DNA from: Kryptolebias marmoratus
Lineage: Eukaryota; Chordata; Actinopteri; Cyprinodontiformes; Rivulidae
Direction of reading: 5' to 3'
Assembly: GCF_001649575.2 (NCBI RefSeq)
Contig: NC_051430.1
Location: 18,159,927-18,223,926, forward strand
DNA: 64,000 nucleotides
Below the pieces are notes generated by a model. It was not told the DNA's origin, did no database searches, and saw only the letters and a program-made list of their open reading frames with translations. The position numbers were made by a program, and so were the translations under genes. Each line of letters begins with the position of its first letter. The stretch's first letter is position 1. Below are positions 1 through 12,475 of the stretch, piece after piece.

Positions 1-562
1 CACATTTTTTCAAAGCATCGTGTGCAACAAGACGCATAGAAAAGCTGATCGAGATTCCGGATGGTTAGATGGATTTCTGTCAAAAATAAAGTTACTCAAA
101 GCTGCTCATAGACAACAAATTAATTCTTTTTATGGTCATTCAGCAACAGAGTGTGGGTGTTGATGTACTTGATAAACATTTGGAGCAGGACCTGTGCATA
201 TTAATACATATACTGTTTATATTATATAAATAATTTGTTTATGAATCATTTGAAAACAGAAAGGAAAGGCATGCAGACTATTTTAAAGACCTGATGTGGG
301 ACATTGTTATGTGTAGTTGGTGTCTTGAAGCTGTAAATGTTGCAGCGCAGTCACAACAGAGGTGGTTGGTACAACTCCGCAGTGGAAATGTTTTCTAAAG
401 CAAGGATTGTGTGCAAATAGTCTGCATTTAAAATTGTGATCTTCTTTCTTTAGAAAAGATAAAAATGATAAGAAATCCAAGCTATGTCCAACTGGATCCC
501 ATTATCTTCTTGATTTTTTGAGTTTATCGGGCTTAAATGACTCTGGTACACATGGTTTAAAC

Positions 563-740
563 CAGTGGATCTCAACTGGTGGGTCGTGGGCCTTTGCCTG
601 AGCAAAAAAAAATGTTAAGAAAATAAATCAACATTTTGATATGTCAGCTAATTAATGCTTGAAAAGTGACTGAATAATTTTATTAGGGAATTGTTTGATA
701 TATATATACAATGGGTGGGATCTCAGCTAAAGCTCCATAT
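563..740 (+). mobile_element. 5' end of a hAT-like DNA transposon, truncated
   Basis: The sequence begins CAGTGGATCTCAACTGGTGG and continues gtcgtgggcc, matching the terminal sequence of many vertebrate hAT elements (CAGTGGTTCTCAA...GGGTCG). The inverted copy of this terminus is not found downstream, so the 3' end is missing or decayed and the right boundary is arbitrary. No transposase frame is present. Confidence 0.5.
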
Positions 741-2162
741 TTTGAGTCTTTTTGAAACTATTTCTCAGTAGTTGGACTTTATTTTATGTTTGTGTGTGAA
801 CGCACTGTTGGGTTTTTTAAAAAAGGCTGTTGTTACTGAAGTGAAGAATTTGTTTTTTAATAAAATGCAGCATAATTGGGCGTAAAAGGGAATATTTCCC
901 TCTCTAGGATCACCACTCGCTGGTCTTTTGATTTATCATTAAACTTGTTTTTTGTGTTTGCATACTGTGATATTCTGTTCGACTGTCTCAGGTTCAAACA
1001 CATTTATTTATTATAAATCCCTTGAGATGTTGTTCAGTTTCACAGTAATGTCAGAAATACTAGCAATGCAAGAATGCAAAATTTCATGTCCGAGGAGGAC
1101 AGACTAAAACTAATCCATGTTTTTGTGCCTAGCAGGCTAAATTAATAATCCACAAAGATTTCCTCTCATCTGACCTAAAGTGCATTAGTTTGTGCAGATT
1201 AAATTACATATTCTTTTTAAATAAATGAAGCACTCGAGTCTCAAGACAAAAACTGGGATCCTGATCCAGACCTAAAAACTGCTCATATAACATAAAACAG
1301 TTTTTAAAGCAACATAAGCCTAACGGGAACCTGCAGGTATTAGGCATTAAGTATTCATTTCAGCCCCCCAGAAAAAGACTGTCATTGTCTTTGTTAAAAA
1401 TAATCAGCATTCTTTTTTTTTACTGGCAAATCCGCTATCATTACCAGCAGCATCAAAAGGCTTGACAGGTGTGCAGTAACTCAGGTGGGCATCAACTTAG
1501 CAAAAAATCTGTCTATGAAGAGCCCTTCATGTCCTGCCTGTGTGGTGTTGTGCTGCTCATCCCTCCACCCACACCATCCTTCACTTTATTACCTTTTCTT
1601 CTCCTTTGCTGCTGGTGGTCGGATGTCCTCTCGCCTCTCATCCCCGGAGGGCTCCGGTTCTTACTCACTTCCTCCTTATCTGACACATCAAAGGATCTCA
1701 TTACAAGCTGTGACACCGGCCCCACCCTGAGCCAACCTGTTCCTACCATCACATTTAAATAGCTTCACATTGTATTCATAATAGGTAATGTCATGCACTG
1801 TGCTCTCTGATGTCTTACAGATATCCATTTCCTTGCCTTTCCACCTCTCTCTATTTCAACCACACATGCCCAGCAGACATCCCTCTATAAAATTCTCTTT
1901 TATTTATAGCTTGTTTGCTTTTTATAAGGCAGCTGTGCAGACCAAAGTTGCTCGTCTTGTTTGATGTGCACATCTCTCATCTGTGATCACTAAGTGAATC
2001 CTAAAAAAGGACAGGCTGTTAAATGAAACGACTGCAGTGGAGCCTTCTTAGTGAAGATTGTTCTGCGTGCATTTTATTTGCCTCCTCTCCTTTGACAGCA
2101 CATAATTTGTGTCTGAGATCCAACAGGCAGAGAAAGCATAACAGAGAAGGCAATTTCTTCAT

Positions 2163-2363
2163 CTAAAGGAATAGTTTGAATCTTTTAAAGTGGGGATCTG
2201 TGGAAAGATTATGAGCAGTTAGTGTCTTACCTGTTGTAGATAGTTGTATAAGTGACCTCACTTTGGAGAATGAATCTGCTCAGAGTTAAACTTTATTTCT
2301 CTAATGTAAGGATGTTCAAAGAGCTACAGGAACCACTTCCAAAGATCTGAACTATTTCTTTAA
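2163..2363. mobile_element. short MITE (family 1, copy 1), 201 bp
   Basis: Imperfect terminal inverted repeats: 5' ctaaaggaatagtttgaatc and 3' gatctgaactatttctttaa. The left arm continues with gtggggatctgtggaaaga and acctgttgtagatag, both shared with the element at 37,374-37,740. The right end carries TTAA and the left end a mutated form of it (CTAA). It has no coding capacity. Confidence 0.7.
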
Positions 2364-4550
2364 AGCAAGCAGAAAGACCTCATGCAACAATCCCGCTTGG
2401 AAACTTTACCTTTCCAGATCCAACCTGTTAGCTGACAGGTTCCGGAGCTACAGCCCAGGCCATAATTAACACGAGTGGAGTCCTCTCTCCTGTCGCCCTC
2501 ATTTACTTCCTTAACTTATTTACTAAACAGAGCAGAGCCACACTGACAGGCTGTTAAAGATCAGACCTGTGCTTTCCCTGTATGTCGTAAATAATCTCTA
2601 AGGCAGACTTTGCTGAGGCCCCTGAGCACAGCCAGACATGAATATAACAAGACAATAGCAGACAATAGTATTCTGCAGGTATAATAGGACTTTAACTTTT
2701 TGCTGACTAGTTTGACAGATTTCATTCAGTCCCCACCTACAGACAGCCAATTAAAGTAGTATACAGCCTAACATAGATGCTCTCACTTCACTGCCCCTGC
2801 TACAGCTTCCAGGTCGGTGTGTGTGTGTGTGTGAAAGGTGTGTGTGGGTAGCGTATTCGAGTTGGAAAAGGAACATGCAGAGTTCAGCCAGGTACAGCAC
2901 ACAAGCAAGGGCAACTCCTCCATCTCTCCCAATCATTTATCTAACACTTGAGAGTGAAAGATGAAGGATGCAGCATATTTTAGGATGGGGATGCTGGAGT
3001 TTTATTTCTCAGGATGTTTTGTTTTTCCCACAGAGAATTTATTTTGGCAGGGTTGTTACTCAAAAAGCGCTGCTCTTTCCTCATTCTCTCTGACTCTCCA
3101 TTTATCTCTGTCTTCTCTTCATCTCCATCCTTTATTTCTCTCTGAGGCGCCGTCTCTTACTTACAGCCGCCCCTCCATTTGATAAACTTTCTGAGATTTT
3201 GTATGACCAAGCACACAGGAAACAGCAGCCATGAGGGAAAAAAAGGACAATCATTCTGTCAAGGTGCTTTGAAGAGCAGAGCAGTGCAGCAGCAGATTAA
3301 TGTCCTCATAAAAGGAGGGAGCTGATTTTGATGGAGGGTTTTATAGATTTTGCTGGTGGTCCACCTCCCTTTAGGTGATATTTCTTTTCTCTTTTGTTCT
3401 GCATACTTGAAGTATAAGAGAAAGAGTTAAGATATGTAAAAGAAGTTGCAGGCATGGGGATTCAGAGTGACAAAAACTAGATTGATAACACAATCACTTG
3501 TGTATACAGAGTTTCTTCCCTTTCAGAATTATTATTACCCTTCAGGGACAACAGTCAGCATATAACGTCTTTAGCTTTCTCCTTGTAAAACACAGAAACA
3601 AGCAGTTTTCAAACAGCCATGAGTTGCCACTGATGTTGCACAATTAATTGCCAATCATCCAAGAATTATTGGTGTCTTACAAAGAATAAATCAATAGTTA
3701 CAATAGACATTGTGTCAAAAAGAAAACAGCAGTTGTTATTGATGAAAGCAGGTAATGAATTGATGTGTGCAGGTAATGAAATGATAATACCTCACAGTCG
3801 CAGCTGCTGTCAAAGAGCCGTTGACCTTGATTCTTCCCAGAGCTCCTTTCTGTTCCCCCTGCTCGGGGTTGATAAGAGCAAACAGGAATGTGCAGGTTCA
3901 AAAGATCTGTCAGATCAATGCTTTTGTCTCACTACACAGTGTGAATTTAACATGAATTAAAAAAAAGATCTTTACAGATTCGCAATACATCTGGTCTGTT
4001 TGCAGCTTTTGATGATGACAAGGAAAAAGTGAGGGTATACACTCCACTGGTGAGTAACATTTACTGGAGTGATAAATCAGATAATTATTTTGTTTTTTAT
4101 AACATCAAAAGCAAACAGCAGCCCTTCCTGAACATTGACTATATGTGATTGCATATTTGCCTGCAGGGCAAACTGGGAGTCTGCAGAATACAAAGGCCAT
4201 ATGCTATATTTCTTCCCTTTTTTTTGTCAGGACCTTTTGATGAAATTCAATTTGATGGCCCAAACAGAAGTAAAAGGAGAAGCTTGACAGAGGAGAGTTA
4301 AGAACTGAACCACACAAGCCAGGGTAAGGAGACCTCCCTCTGGGCCTGGCAGCCCAATCCAGTTTATTGATTTTCTGTCCTCTCCTTCAATATGTGGAAT
4401 GCGCCAAACCCAATAGATTATGACAAATGTGCCCACCAGAGACCACCGATCGTCTAATTGATCTTGATGGAGTACAGCTAAGGATCAAAGGTTGGGAAAA
4501 TTCAGTGACATAGCAGGTTTCACTCCTCCCACAAACACTCCTTCAAAGTC

Positions 4551-4784
4551 TATAAAACAGACCGGGGCCTTGATGAAAAAGGGTGTCTCCCTTTCTTTTC
4601 GTCAAGCCCTCTTCACTGTCTCGTCGTCTCTGTGGACGCGGGCAGCTAGACTTTCACCGCACTGCTGAGCACAATGGAGTCAGTGCTTTACAATAACAAC
4701 CTCCTGCCAAAAGCACAAAAAACAAGGCAAGAGAAAAGCTCAGTGCTCTATTTTGATGAAAGTAACAAGCACAGCTTGTTGTAA
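4551..4784 (+). other. TATA box followed by a 36-codon ORF, unidentified
   Basis: A TATAAAA motif at 4,551-4,557 precedes a short ORF that starts at 4,674 in a strong initiation context (A at -3, G at +4) and ends with TAA at 4,782-4,784. The product would begin MESVLYNNNLLPK and be 36 residues long. The spacing from TATA to ATG (about 120 bp) fits a real promoter and 5' UTR. A possible donor, GAAA|gtaaca near 4,757, would make it a first coding exon instead. No family is recognised, there is no signal peptide or membrane segment, and chance is a serious alternative. Confidence 0.2.
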
Positions 4785-7470
4785 ATAGGCTTTCTGAAGC
4801 CTGAGGCAGCTTTTCTCCCCAGGGGACATGCTTTCTGCATCTCTCCCAGGGTTGCTGTCGCCAAAAGGTTCTCTCTGTAAGGGAAAAGAGAGGCACAAAC
4901 AAGAAGTTCAGCTCTCCTGGCAAAGGAAAATCGTCTCTCTGTCAGGTATACTAGCTGGGATTTGTTCTCTTCAGATTAGGAAAAGATGTTTAGGTTACAA
5001 TACACGATTGTGTATGGACTTTTGTGTTGGCTGTATTGCTGGGATTACAGTCCAGGTGCACACAGAGACACAATGTTAACTGGGTGTGTTGGGGTGCTGG
5101 GCTCCATCGGAAAGCAGTGGCACCCTGTCTGTCTGACTGCGAGTTCATCTTCCTGATCCCTGATAACTCGGATGTGTGCTTATTCAAATGAGTTCTGCTC
5201 CGGGCAACCTCTTGCAAATCAGGTGCCATCCACACAGGCATTGTCACACAAATTAGAAACGGATGTTTTGGGCAGAGCAGAGGTGCACTGTCTGTGGACA
5301 TAGTTAGTCCTGGTTCTCTGACATATTAATGTGTGTTTCTCCCCCACCTGCTTGGAAAGTTCAATCACAAGACTGAATTTCTCTCTCCTCCCCCCCTCCC
5401 CAAAAGATGCTAAAGGGACGTGAAAGATGATTGTCTCCAACCTGCCTGCCACATATGAGAGAGTATTTTTTTTTCCTTTTAATAAATCTCCTCAAACCTC
5501 TCTTCAGTTACCTTTCTCCTCAATGCCTATAAGCCCCTCTGATCCTTTCCAATAATAATGGCATTGCCAGCCAATCTCTCTGAAAATGGGTTCAGCGCAT
5601 ACCTAATCCCATTTAATTACTTAGACACACAGGGCTCAGGACACACTCCTCAGGCAGTGTCTACCCCCCCACACACACCCCACCTCTGTAAGCATGCCCT
5701 GTTTGCACCCCTTCCACCTCTTCTCATGAATTATGGATCCTTGGCTGCAAGGCGAGGGGTGATCATTCTGCCTGCTCTGTCATAAGGCTCAGGGAGAACC
5801 TCAGTTCAGTGTAAATATGGTGCCTGTCTGGGGTTGAGGTGCCCTATTGTGCTTGCTTGGTATTAAAAGCCCACCACTCTCCCACTCAGTCCCTACACTG
5901 CTGCGGCGCTAGCAGCAGGAGGGGCAGGGGTAATCGCAAAGGCCTTCCAACACTTTGCTCCGCTGCAGCCGGGCTCATGCTGACCGGCATTATGGTTGGC
6001 AGTCATCATACCTGTTAGGTGGGGGAGAAATGAAAAAGAAATGGAAGCTGAAAACTGTAGAAATAGGCTCAATCAGTCCAGGTTTGCTGTTGATTTGTCA
6101 GACAAATGCAGCTTTACACAGCCAGAAAGCTCCAATACCTCAGTACGGTCAGACAAAGTTCTCCTGACTGTTGTGTGTAATGGTAAAATAACATGAGCAC
6201 AATTTTCTTTTTTTTTTTTGACAGGGATATCTATATAAAATCTGAACTCCAAGCTGCTGCTGTTGATTCCAGATGCTGCCACACTTTTAGCCTCTGAGTA
6301 GAGCAGAGACGACCACACTGGATAAATCACGCTGTCCACTCCTTTTGCTCTCAGTTGACAGGATCAGACCTCGACTTTCTAGCTGCTATCAAGTGCTTGA
6401 GTTGTGCGCACTTCTGGACATAATATACCATTCCCCTTACTGGTTGAAATGTGATGACATGTTCATCGAGAGGAAGACTCTACTGCAAGGTTGTGTACAT
6501 CCACAAAAAAAAGGTAAATAAAGTAGAAGAAGGCGATCTAAGGACTCTATAATTGGCACTGTCACAGTTCTCTCCTTGCCCTTGGAGAAAGAAAAGAAAG
6601 ATGATGTCTGTGTCAGCTCTGAGATGGTTCGATGCCGTCTGTCAGGGCCCTTAGCACATTTCCCTGAGCTTTATACAGACAGGGCTTGTCTCGCTGCCCT
6701 CAGCAGCAGACAGACGTCTCATCCTTATCTCTCCAGATTTTTACCTAATCTGTTTCTCTCCCCCTTGCCCTCTCTTCATGAATCTGTCATAAATCATTTT
6801 TGGATCCTAGCCCCGTTTGCACAGAAGGTTTCATAAAAGGAGAGGAATGGGCATCAGATATCCCGTCTAAGCAGCGATCAAATTACACGGGATATGAAAT
6901 GCTGTAGTTTGGAATCCATTATACTGCTCAATAAGAGTCTTCACACTGTAATATGTCAGCACTGGCCCTGAAGGGACAAAAGCACAGATGGTACTGTATA
7001 TGTGCAATATGCATATGACTGAACACTTTAATAAGTATGGTTGACAGCTGAATGAACAACATACAAGCTGAGAGCACACAACTTCTTCATCTTACAAGGC
7101 AGCTTCGACATTAGTCTTACTATATAGACATCAAAATTTACCTGACAGCAGCTAATTTCACATGACACACAAAGAAGCTCAAAAGCACAACAAAATGAGT
7201 CAAACCGCCCACACCAGGTGTTCTCACCCACAGATGAGGGTTCATCTTATGCTTCTTTACTGACAACAGTGATTCCAGAGGTTAATTACAATGTTTTTAG
7301 TGTGGTATTTAGCTTTTTTCATATACCGCATTTACATAAAAAACAACTAATTACATTCAATAACAAACTAAAGTGATGATCGCTCTAAATGGACTGGCCC
7401 TATCTGTCTCCATCTGTTAAAAACCACTCGCTCTTTTAGAGGGCTCTTCATTTTGACAAGTATCATTGAA
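4785..7470. other. intergenic sequence without recognised genes
   Basis: No coding exon recognised. A TATA-like tattaaaag near 5,862 is followed by a CpG-bearing stretch (ctgcggcgctagcagcag) but no credible frame. Confidence 0.5.
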
Positions 7471-7477
7471 AAATGCA

Positions 7478-7960
7478 GTTGCCACGGTAACGGCAGACTC
7501 ATTACATTTAATCCACTAATTGCTAACTAGCTCCACAATTGGCTGTAATTGCTTTGGGGACACAGTTAACCCCTTGGTTGGTATGCAGAGCCAGGCTACT
7601 TCTGCTGGCGTCGGACAAAGGCCAGGAAAGGAAGGATGCTGCAAGCAGATCACAAAGTCCAAAACCCCTGCCATCCCAAAGACAGAAAGGCCCCCCCAAA
7701 AAATCTGTGCACGCTCCCTCATCATCATCATCCTCCAAACATTCCTAAATCTCTTAGCGCAATATTAATTAATGGGGACTGTTGCTATGGTGATTGATCG
7801 CCAAATTCTCTGTCAGCAGTATTTAGTCAAATGGGCCCTAATGTTTGTTTGTTAATGGCGCCATAAACAATGCTGCTGGAGGTCTTTTATTATCTCCACG
7901 GCGGCTCTGCCGGCACCTGGGCCATTCAGCTGCAGTTTGCACGCCAAACATTAAAATGAA
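7478..7960. promoter_or_regulatory. candidate conserved enhancer with RFX X-box motifs
   Basis: GTTGCCACGGTAAC at 7,478-7,491 is a full RFX X-box. A second, weaker one, GTTGCTATGGTGAT, is at 7,781-7,794. Between and after them are TTAATTAAT (homeodomain core), TGTTTGTTTGTTAAT (forkhead-like), GGCGCCATAAA and CAGCTG. The block is low in simple sequence and has no coding frame. Conservation is inferred, not shown. Confidence 0.4.
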
Positions 7961-8271
7961 GGAGAGGAAACCTATTCGATAAATTGCAGTTCTTTCAGCT
8001 TTTGTGTTTACAGTGATTGGGACACCGAAAACTAGTGACATTCTATGTTTATGTTCTAATGAAAATGCGTAGACCATCACAGTTATGAAAAAACAGCCAA
8101 ATGCATTAGAAAGAACATCAAAGCACACAAGAATTCACTAAACAAAAAAACCCATCAATATGTAATTTATTTAAGCAACATTTTTTGTATCAGTGTCATC
8201 CTTAAAATGATTCCCACAAATGAAATGACTTTGACTTGATGAAAAATATCGGGTAACCCGCATGAATAGTG

Positions 8272-8322
8272 CTCTGTGTGAGTATGCGTGTGTGTGCGTG
8301 AGTGTGTGAGTGTGTGAGTCAG
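8272..8322. repeat. imperfect TG-rich simple repeat
   Basis: tgtgtgag/tgtgcgtg units, imperfect. Confidence 0.85.
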
Positions 8323-8949
8323 GGCGCTGAACAAACCAAAACCCCTTTGAAGAGTGAAAGGCTCAAAGGATGGAGAGGCAATCCGAGAACTTCACAGGCA
8401 CAGAGGGGAAATTGCCTTGAACCTGGAGGTGTATGAAAGTGCAATTTGTGTCCCATCTGTTCTGCTTCCCTTCCATTAGGAGGAAGGGTGCTCTAAGCCC
8501 ACTGAGGAGAAAATGCCCCTGTGAGGGTCTCAAGGTACACAGAGGCTCTCGTAGATTTAATTTGCCAGACTAGTCGTTCCCTTCTTCCTCTCTGTATTAT
8601 TTCAGCTTTGAATGTGACGACCTCAATCCTCTTTGTATTTGTTTTAAATAAACGAACAGGCTTTTTTTTTTACTTTGTTTTGTTTTCATTACCATTTTTA
8701 GACGCACCTAACAAAAGTAGCTTTGAACTCATGTCTCTGAGTGAATAACTGATCTGGGCTATACTATTTCTCTAATTTCTCATCTTTCCAAAGGAAATGG
8801 TAACATTTTTGAGGAGGGAAATAAAAAGAGACGGAAACAAGCCTGCAGCTCTGTTAAGGAGTCTCTCCACCGTCACTTAGTCCTGTCTCTGACGTACCAC
8901 CTTCCCATGCGGCTGGGTCGTCTTCTTTAACTTTTTGGCCTTTCTTCGG

Positions 8950-9000
8950 AGGGATTTGCATGACAGAAGCCAGAAGAGAAGTTTGTTGCCCAGGCAACGG
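8950..9000. promoter_or_regulatory. perfect RFX X-box with nearby octamer
   Basis: GTTGCCCAGGCAAC at 8,985-8,998 has perfect 6-bp inverted arms with a 2-bp spacer, the ideal RFX X-box form. The POU octamer ATTTGCAT lies 24 bp upstream at 8,954-8,961. Confidence 0.5.
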
Positions 9001-9952
9001 ATTGCCTCCATTTGCAGTTGGAGCAGAGGTGTTACAAGAGAAGTTGGAAACCGTGGCATCAGAGATTAGATGGGCCCAAAGGGTGCATGTTTGTCAGTGC
9101 CAAGGTAGTAAAGTGCATTACTGGCACCAGAAAGAGCTACGATCATTAATTCACACTTAAAATGTAACATTGGAGAAGATTTTTCTGAAATATTATGGGT
9201 GCATTAGGATCAACTTTTAACCGATTTAACTTTAGAGTGAGGGAACTGGTGGTAACATTTTGAAAGATATGTTAGACAAGTCCCCCAGTAAAAAAAGAAA
9301 TTATATATAGAATTGTTTGACATTTTTAGAAAGCAGAGACACATGCAGTATGATCTCAAAGCTTTTTCTCAATCCTAAAGTCCAAGCTGCCTCTGCATTT
9401 TAGGAACAATTTCAGGAATTTGAAAGGTTTTTATGTTAACCCAGCATTTTATTTCTCTAATGCTAACCACGTTTTCTTGGTGCCTTAACCTTTAAAAGAT
9501 TTAAAAGGTTTTCAGATAAAACTCAAAAAGCACTCAAATCGTGGTGTCAAAGGCGGTAAGATTATAAAAAAACAAAACAGGAGTTCACCAGTGGTGTATG
9601 TATGAGAGAGTGTGAAAGAGGCCAGCGGAGCCTGTCACATGTAATTACCGGTTGAGGCACATGGCCACCCATCCTGAGCCTGGTTCTGCTGGACGATTCT
9701 TCCTGTTAAAGGGGAGTCATTTCTTTCCACTGTGACCCCCCAGCCCATGTTTACTCAGGATGAAGGATTGCTTCCGAGTGAAGATTAAAGGCAATCTGCT
9801 GGTTTCCTGACTAATCATTATTAATTGACATTTGGTGATGAATTGAAAATCAGATTGTATTATATTAGGATTGAAGAAGAGACTGTGCTTAATTAGATTT
9901 TTTTCTGAATTAGGCTGCATGATTGGAACTTGTTGCTTTTTTGGTTTAATGC

Positions 9953-10017
9953 CCTGAGATGACTTGTTGTGAATTGGGGCTAATAATAATAATAAACTGA
10001 GTTGAATTCAATTTTAT
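9953..10017 (+). repeat. LINE/SINE 3'-tail-like sequence
   Basis: The sequence ctgagatgacttgttgtgaattgg, followed by a taa-repeat and ttgaattcaatt, resembles the 3' tail shared by many fish L2-like retroposons (usual form ends ...gcgctatataaataaa plus gaattgaatt repeats). The body of the element upstream is not recognisable. Confidence 0.5.
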
Positions 10018-10560
10018 AATTGGCTTTCTAAGAAGTCCATATCTTCCAGACAAAAGTTCAGTAACTTCTTCCACTGACACACTGCAATGTCTATAGGTGA
10101 AAGGCCCAAATCCAGAATTTTAGAGGCAGAAAACTTGCAAAGTAACTCCAATACCTAAATGCACTGCAAGTTTAGGGATCCATAAAACCAACATAAACCC
10201 AAAATGAAACAACATGAAGACAGATTGAGACAAAAAAACTGCTCAACAAACTAGCACAGGTAAAAGAAAACAGCAAACAATCAACATAATCAAACTCAGG
10301 TGTGAACAACTGGACAAAGGAGTGTCAGGATGAAAGTCCTACTGTAATGTCCAAAGGAACCAGTTCTACAAAATAAAACCGTAAGTAATATAAAACTGAC
10401 TGTGCAACAAGAAGAACACTAACTAAAGTGAAGGCAGGAGTAGGACAGAAACAACAGAAACAAAATCCAGATCAGCCAGGAGAAACAAAACATTTAAACC
10501 AGGAGATCACAAGACACTCCCATCTGTAAATACAGACTTGCTCACAGGTTCATAAGACTT
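10018..10560. other. A-rich unassigned stretch, possibly old repeat
   Basis: The + strand is strongly enriched in A and AC (many ACAAAA, AAACAA words) with no coding frame. Such composition is common in the antisense of old fish retroposon or DNA-transposon bodies. No termini are found, so no family is assigned. A stretch of similar style lies at 20,470-20,830. Confidence 0.25.
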
Positions 10561-12101
10561 TGTCTCCTTAGTTAAAAACTTTTCAGTTTAATTTTAAATA
10601 TATATCTTTAAATCACATTCTATGCACAGTTAAAAAATGTCACAAAAACAATGAGGTCATTGGTGCAGACGCCTCTGCCTCTTCCCTGATGTTAGTCAAT
10701 CCTAATGGCTCCTTTCAGTGAAACCCTCATCTTGACAAATTGATCTCCAGGTGTGAAAAAAAGAGAGTTGTCCCTCAAGACAACAGCTCCTGAAACCCTC
10801 TTCACGCGTATTTGCTGCCAATTCAGAGAAAAAGATAGAGAAGGAATATGAAATAGAACAAAACAAAAGTTTGCATAGCAAAGGAATATTAACTGTTGCA
10901 GAGGGGAGTGAGTGCAGCTGCCATTTAGAGCCACAGTTTATACAGAGGAGAGTGCACACAGTCTCTATTGCCAACTGTGAAACAAATGGCATCTAAATTG
11001 AATAATTCAGTCTGGGGGAGAAAGATGTGGGATTTGCACACAAAGACTGACTGACAGATAGAGAGAGAGGAGAGGCAGCCAACCTTTAACAGAGCTGCAG
11101 AGAAAAGACAGTAAATGGCAAGTTAGATTAATAGATTGGCAAGGTCTCACAGAAGATGGGATAATAATTCACCAAGCAAAAAGAAAGGCAGCTTTTCTGA
11201 GGTTAAAGTTGAGCGAGGAGGAACGACGAAGATGGAAATATGAATATTGAATAATTCAGTCAAGATCCTTTCGCGAAACAAAAAAAAGAGATTAAAAGTG
11301 GTTGGAGGAGTCAAAGGTTAGAAGCAGCTGTGCAGAAAGGCAGAAATGAATCAGGTGGGTGTATGAGAAAAATCTGAGAAGGAAGTGAAGCGTAGTGGAG
11401 CCAAAAGAGCTGGGGAAAGATGGGTGTGCAAGGCTAGACAGAGGTCAAGGTGTTATTATAATCTGCACCAACGATCACCTCTGTCAGCGCACCTTTTAAC
11501 CAGCTCTGACATGCAGACACGAAGCAGCAGCGCTCAGACATGTAAATGAACACCTGGATTCCTTTGAGCGCCTTTGGATCCAGTTTCTTACAGAGTCATT
11601 TCAGATGCACAAATACAAATCACTCTCACAGACAATTATGTCCCTGTGAAATGGGAAATGGGCTATTTAATTTTTACAAAGCATCCTATAAGTCCAGCTA
11701 ATTGCACACTGCTTATATCAGCTAGTTTCTCTCCCAGAGTGAAGTGACTGTACATTTTCATCTAGCTTTGGGTCTCTGCTCTTAGAGCTTTGCTTTGAGA
11801 TTTGTTTTATTTTATCTCATTCATTCTCTTTCCTCAGAGCCGAGTTGGCCATTCTCCAACAGATACTTTTAATCTGCGCTCTCAGTCGTTGTAACTGATT
11901 ATTTTGTGTTTATTTTTTCAAATAATGCCACATCTTGTGTCTGTCATACAGCCGTTTATTGCAATGCATTCAAAAATGTGAAAGTGTCTATAATTAATAC
12001 TTTTAGACAAATACTGTAGGTTAACAGATCCCATGACTACTTGAATCTTTTCTTTGCTGTCTGAAGCTGATTTTACCAGCTCCTTCAGCTTCTTCGTGAA
12101 C
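10561..12101. other. intergenic sequence without recognised genes
   Basis: A-rich and purine-rich, with no homology seen. The 80- and 96-codon minus-strand frames around 10,700-10,990 overlap each other in different frames and are not gene-like. Confidence 0.5.

Positions 12102-12130
<29 letters not shown>
12102..12130 (+). repeat. poly-A tract (29 bp)
   Basis: An uninterrupted run of 29 A. It may be the tail of a retrocopy inserted on the + strand, but no clear retroposon body or target-site duplication is visible around it. Confidence 0.9.
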
Positions 12131-12135
<5 letters not shown>

Positions 12136-12475
12136 AGTAAACACCAAATGAACTCTAGAAGTAGTATTATTCTGGATAAATGAGGATATTACCTATCTGA
12201 ATTACTACTATTAGCCACACAGGAGTCCTCAGCTACTGGCCCACACGCTGGCATCAAGACATGAAGGATATGGTACAATTTATCAAGGGTTTTGTCCCAA
12301 GTCCAGCACCATGAGACTGTACATTTAGTGAAAGGAAGAGAGGAAGGAGATTAGTGAGCATCAGAGCCACTATCCAGAATGAAACAACAGCAATCCAGAG
12401 GCCCATCAGAAACACAGTCACTGGTGATGCAGCAGAAACACAATATGAAAGAGGAGGAACAGGAGGAACCATCAT

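Larger units (their letters stand above)
1..4540. other. intergenic sequence, upstream part
   Basis: Apart from the hAT-like end, the first MITE copy and a short TG run near 2,816, I see no gene, RNA or splice-bounded frame. The frames at 1,469-1,762 are pyrimidine-rich chance ORFs. Confidence 0.6.

Noticed and set aside
5862..6030. TATA-like tattaaaag followed by a CpG-bearing stretch and ATG
   Set aside because: The frame after the ATG closes within nine codons and no donor is present, so there is not enough to call a gene.
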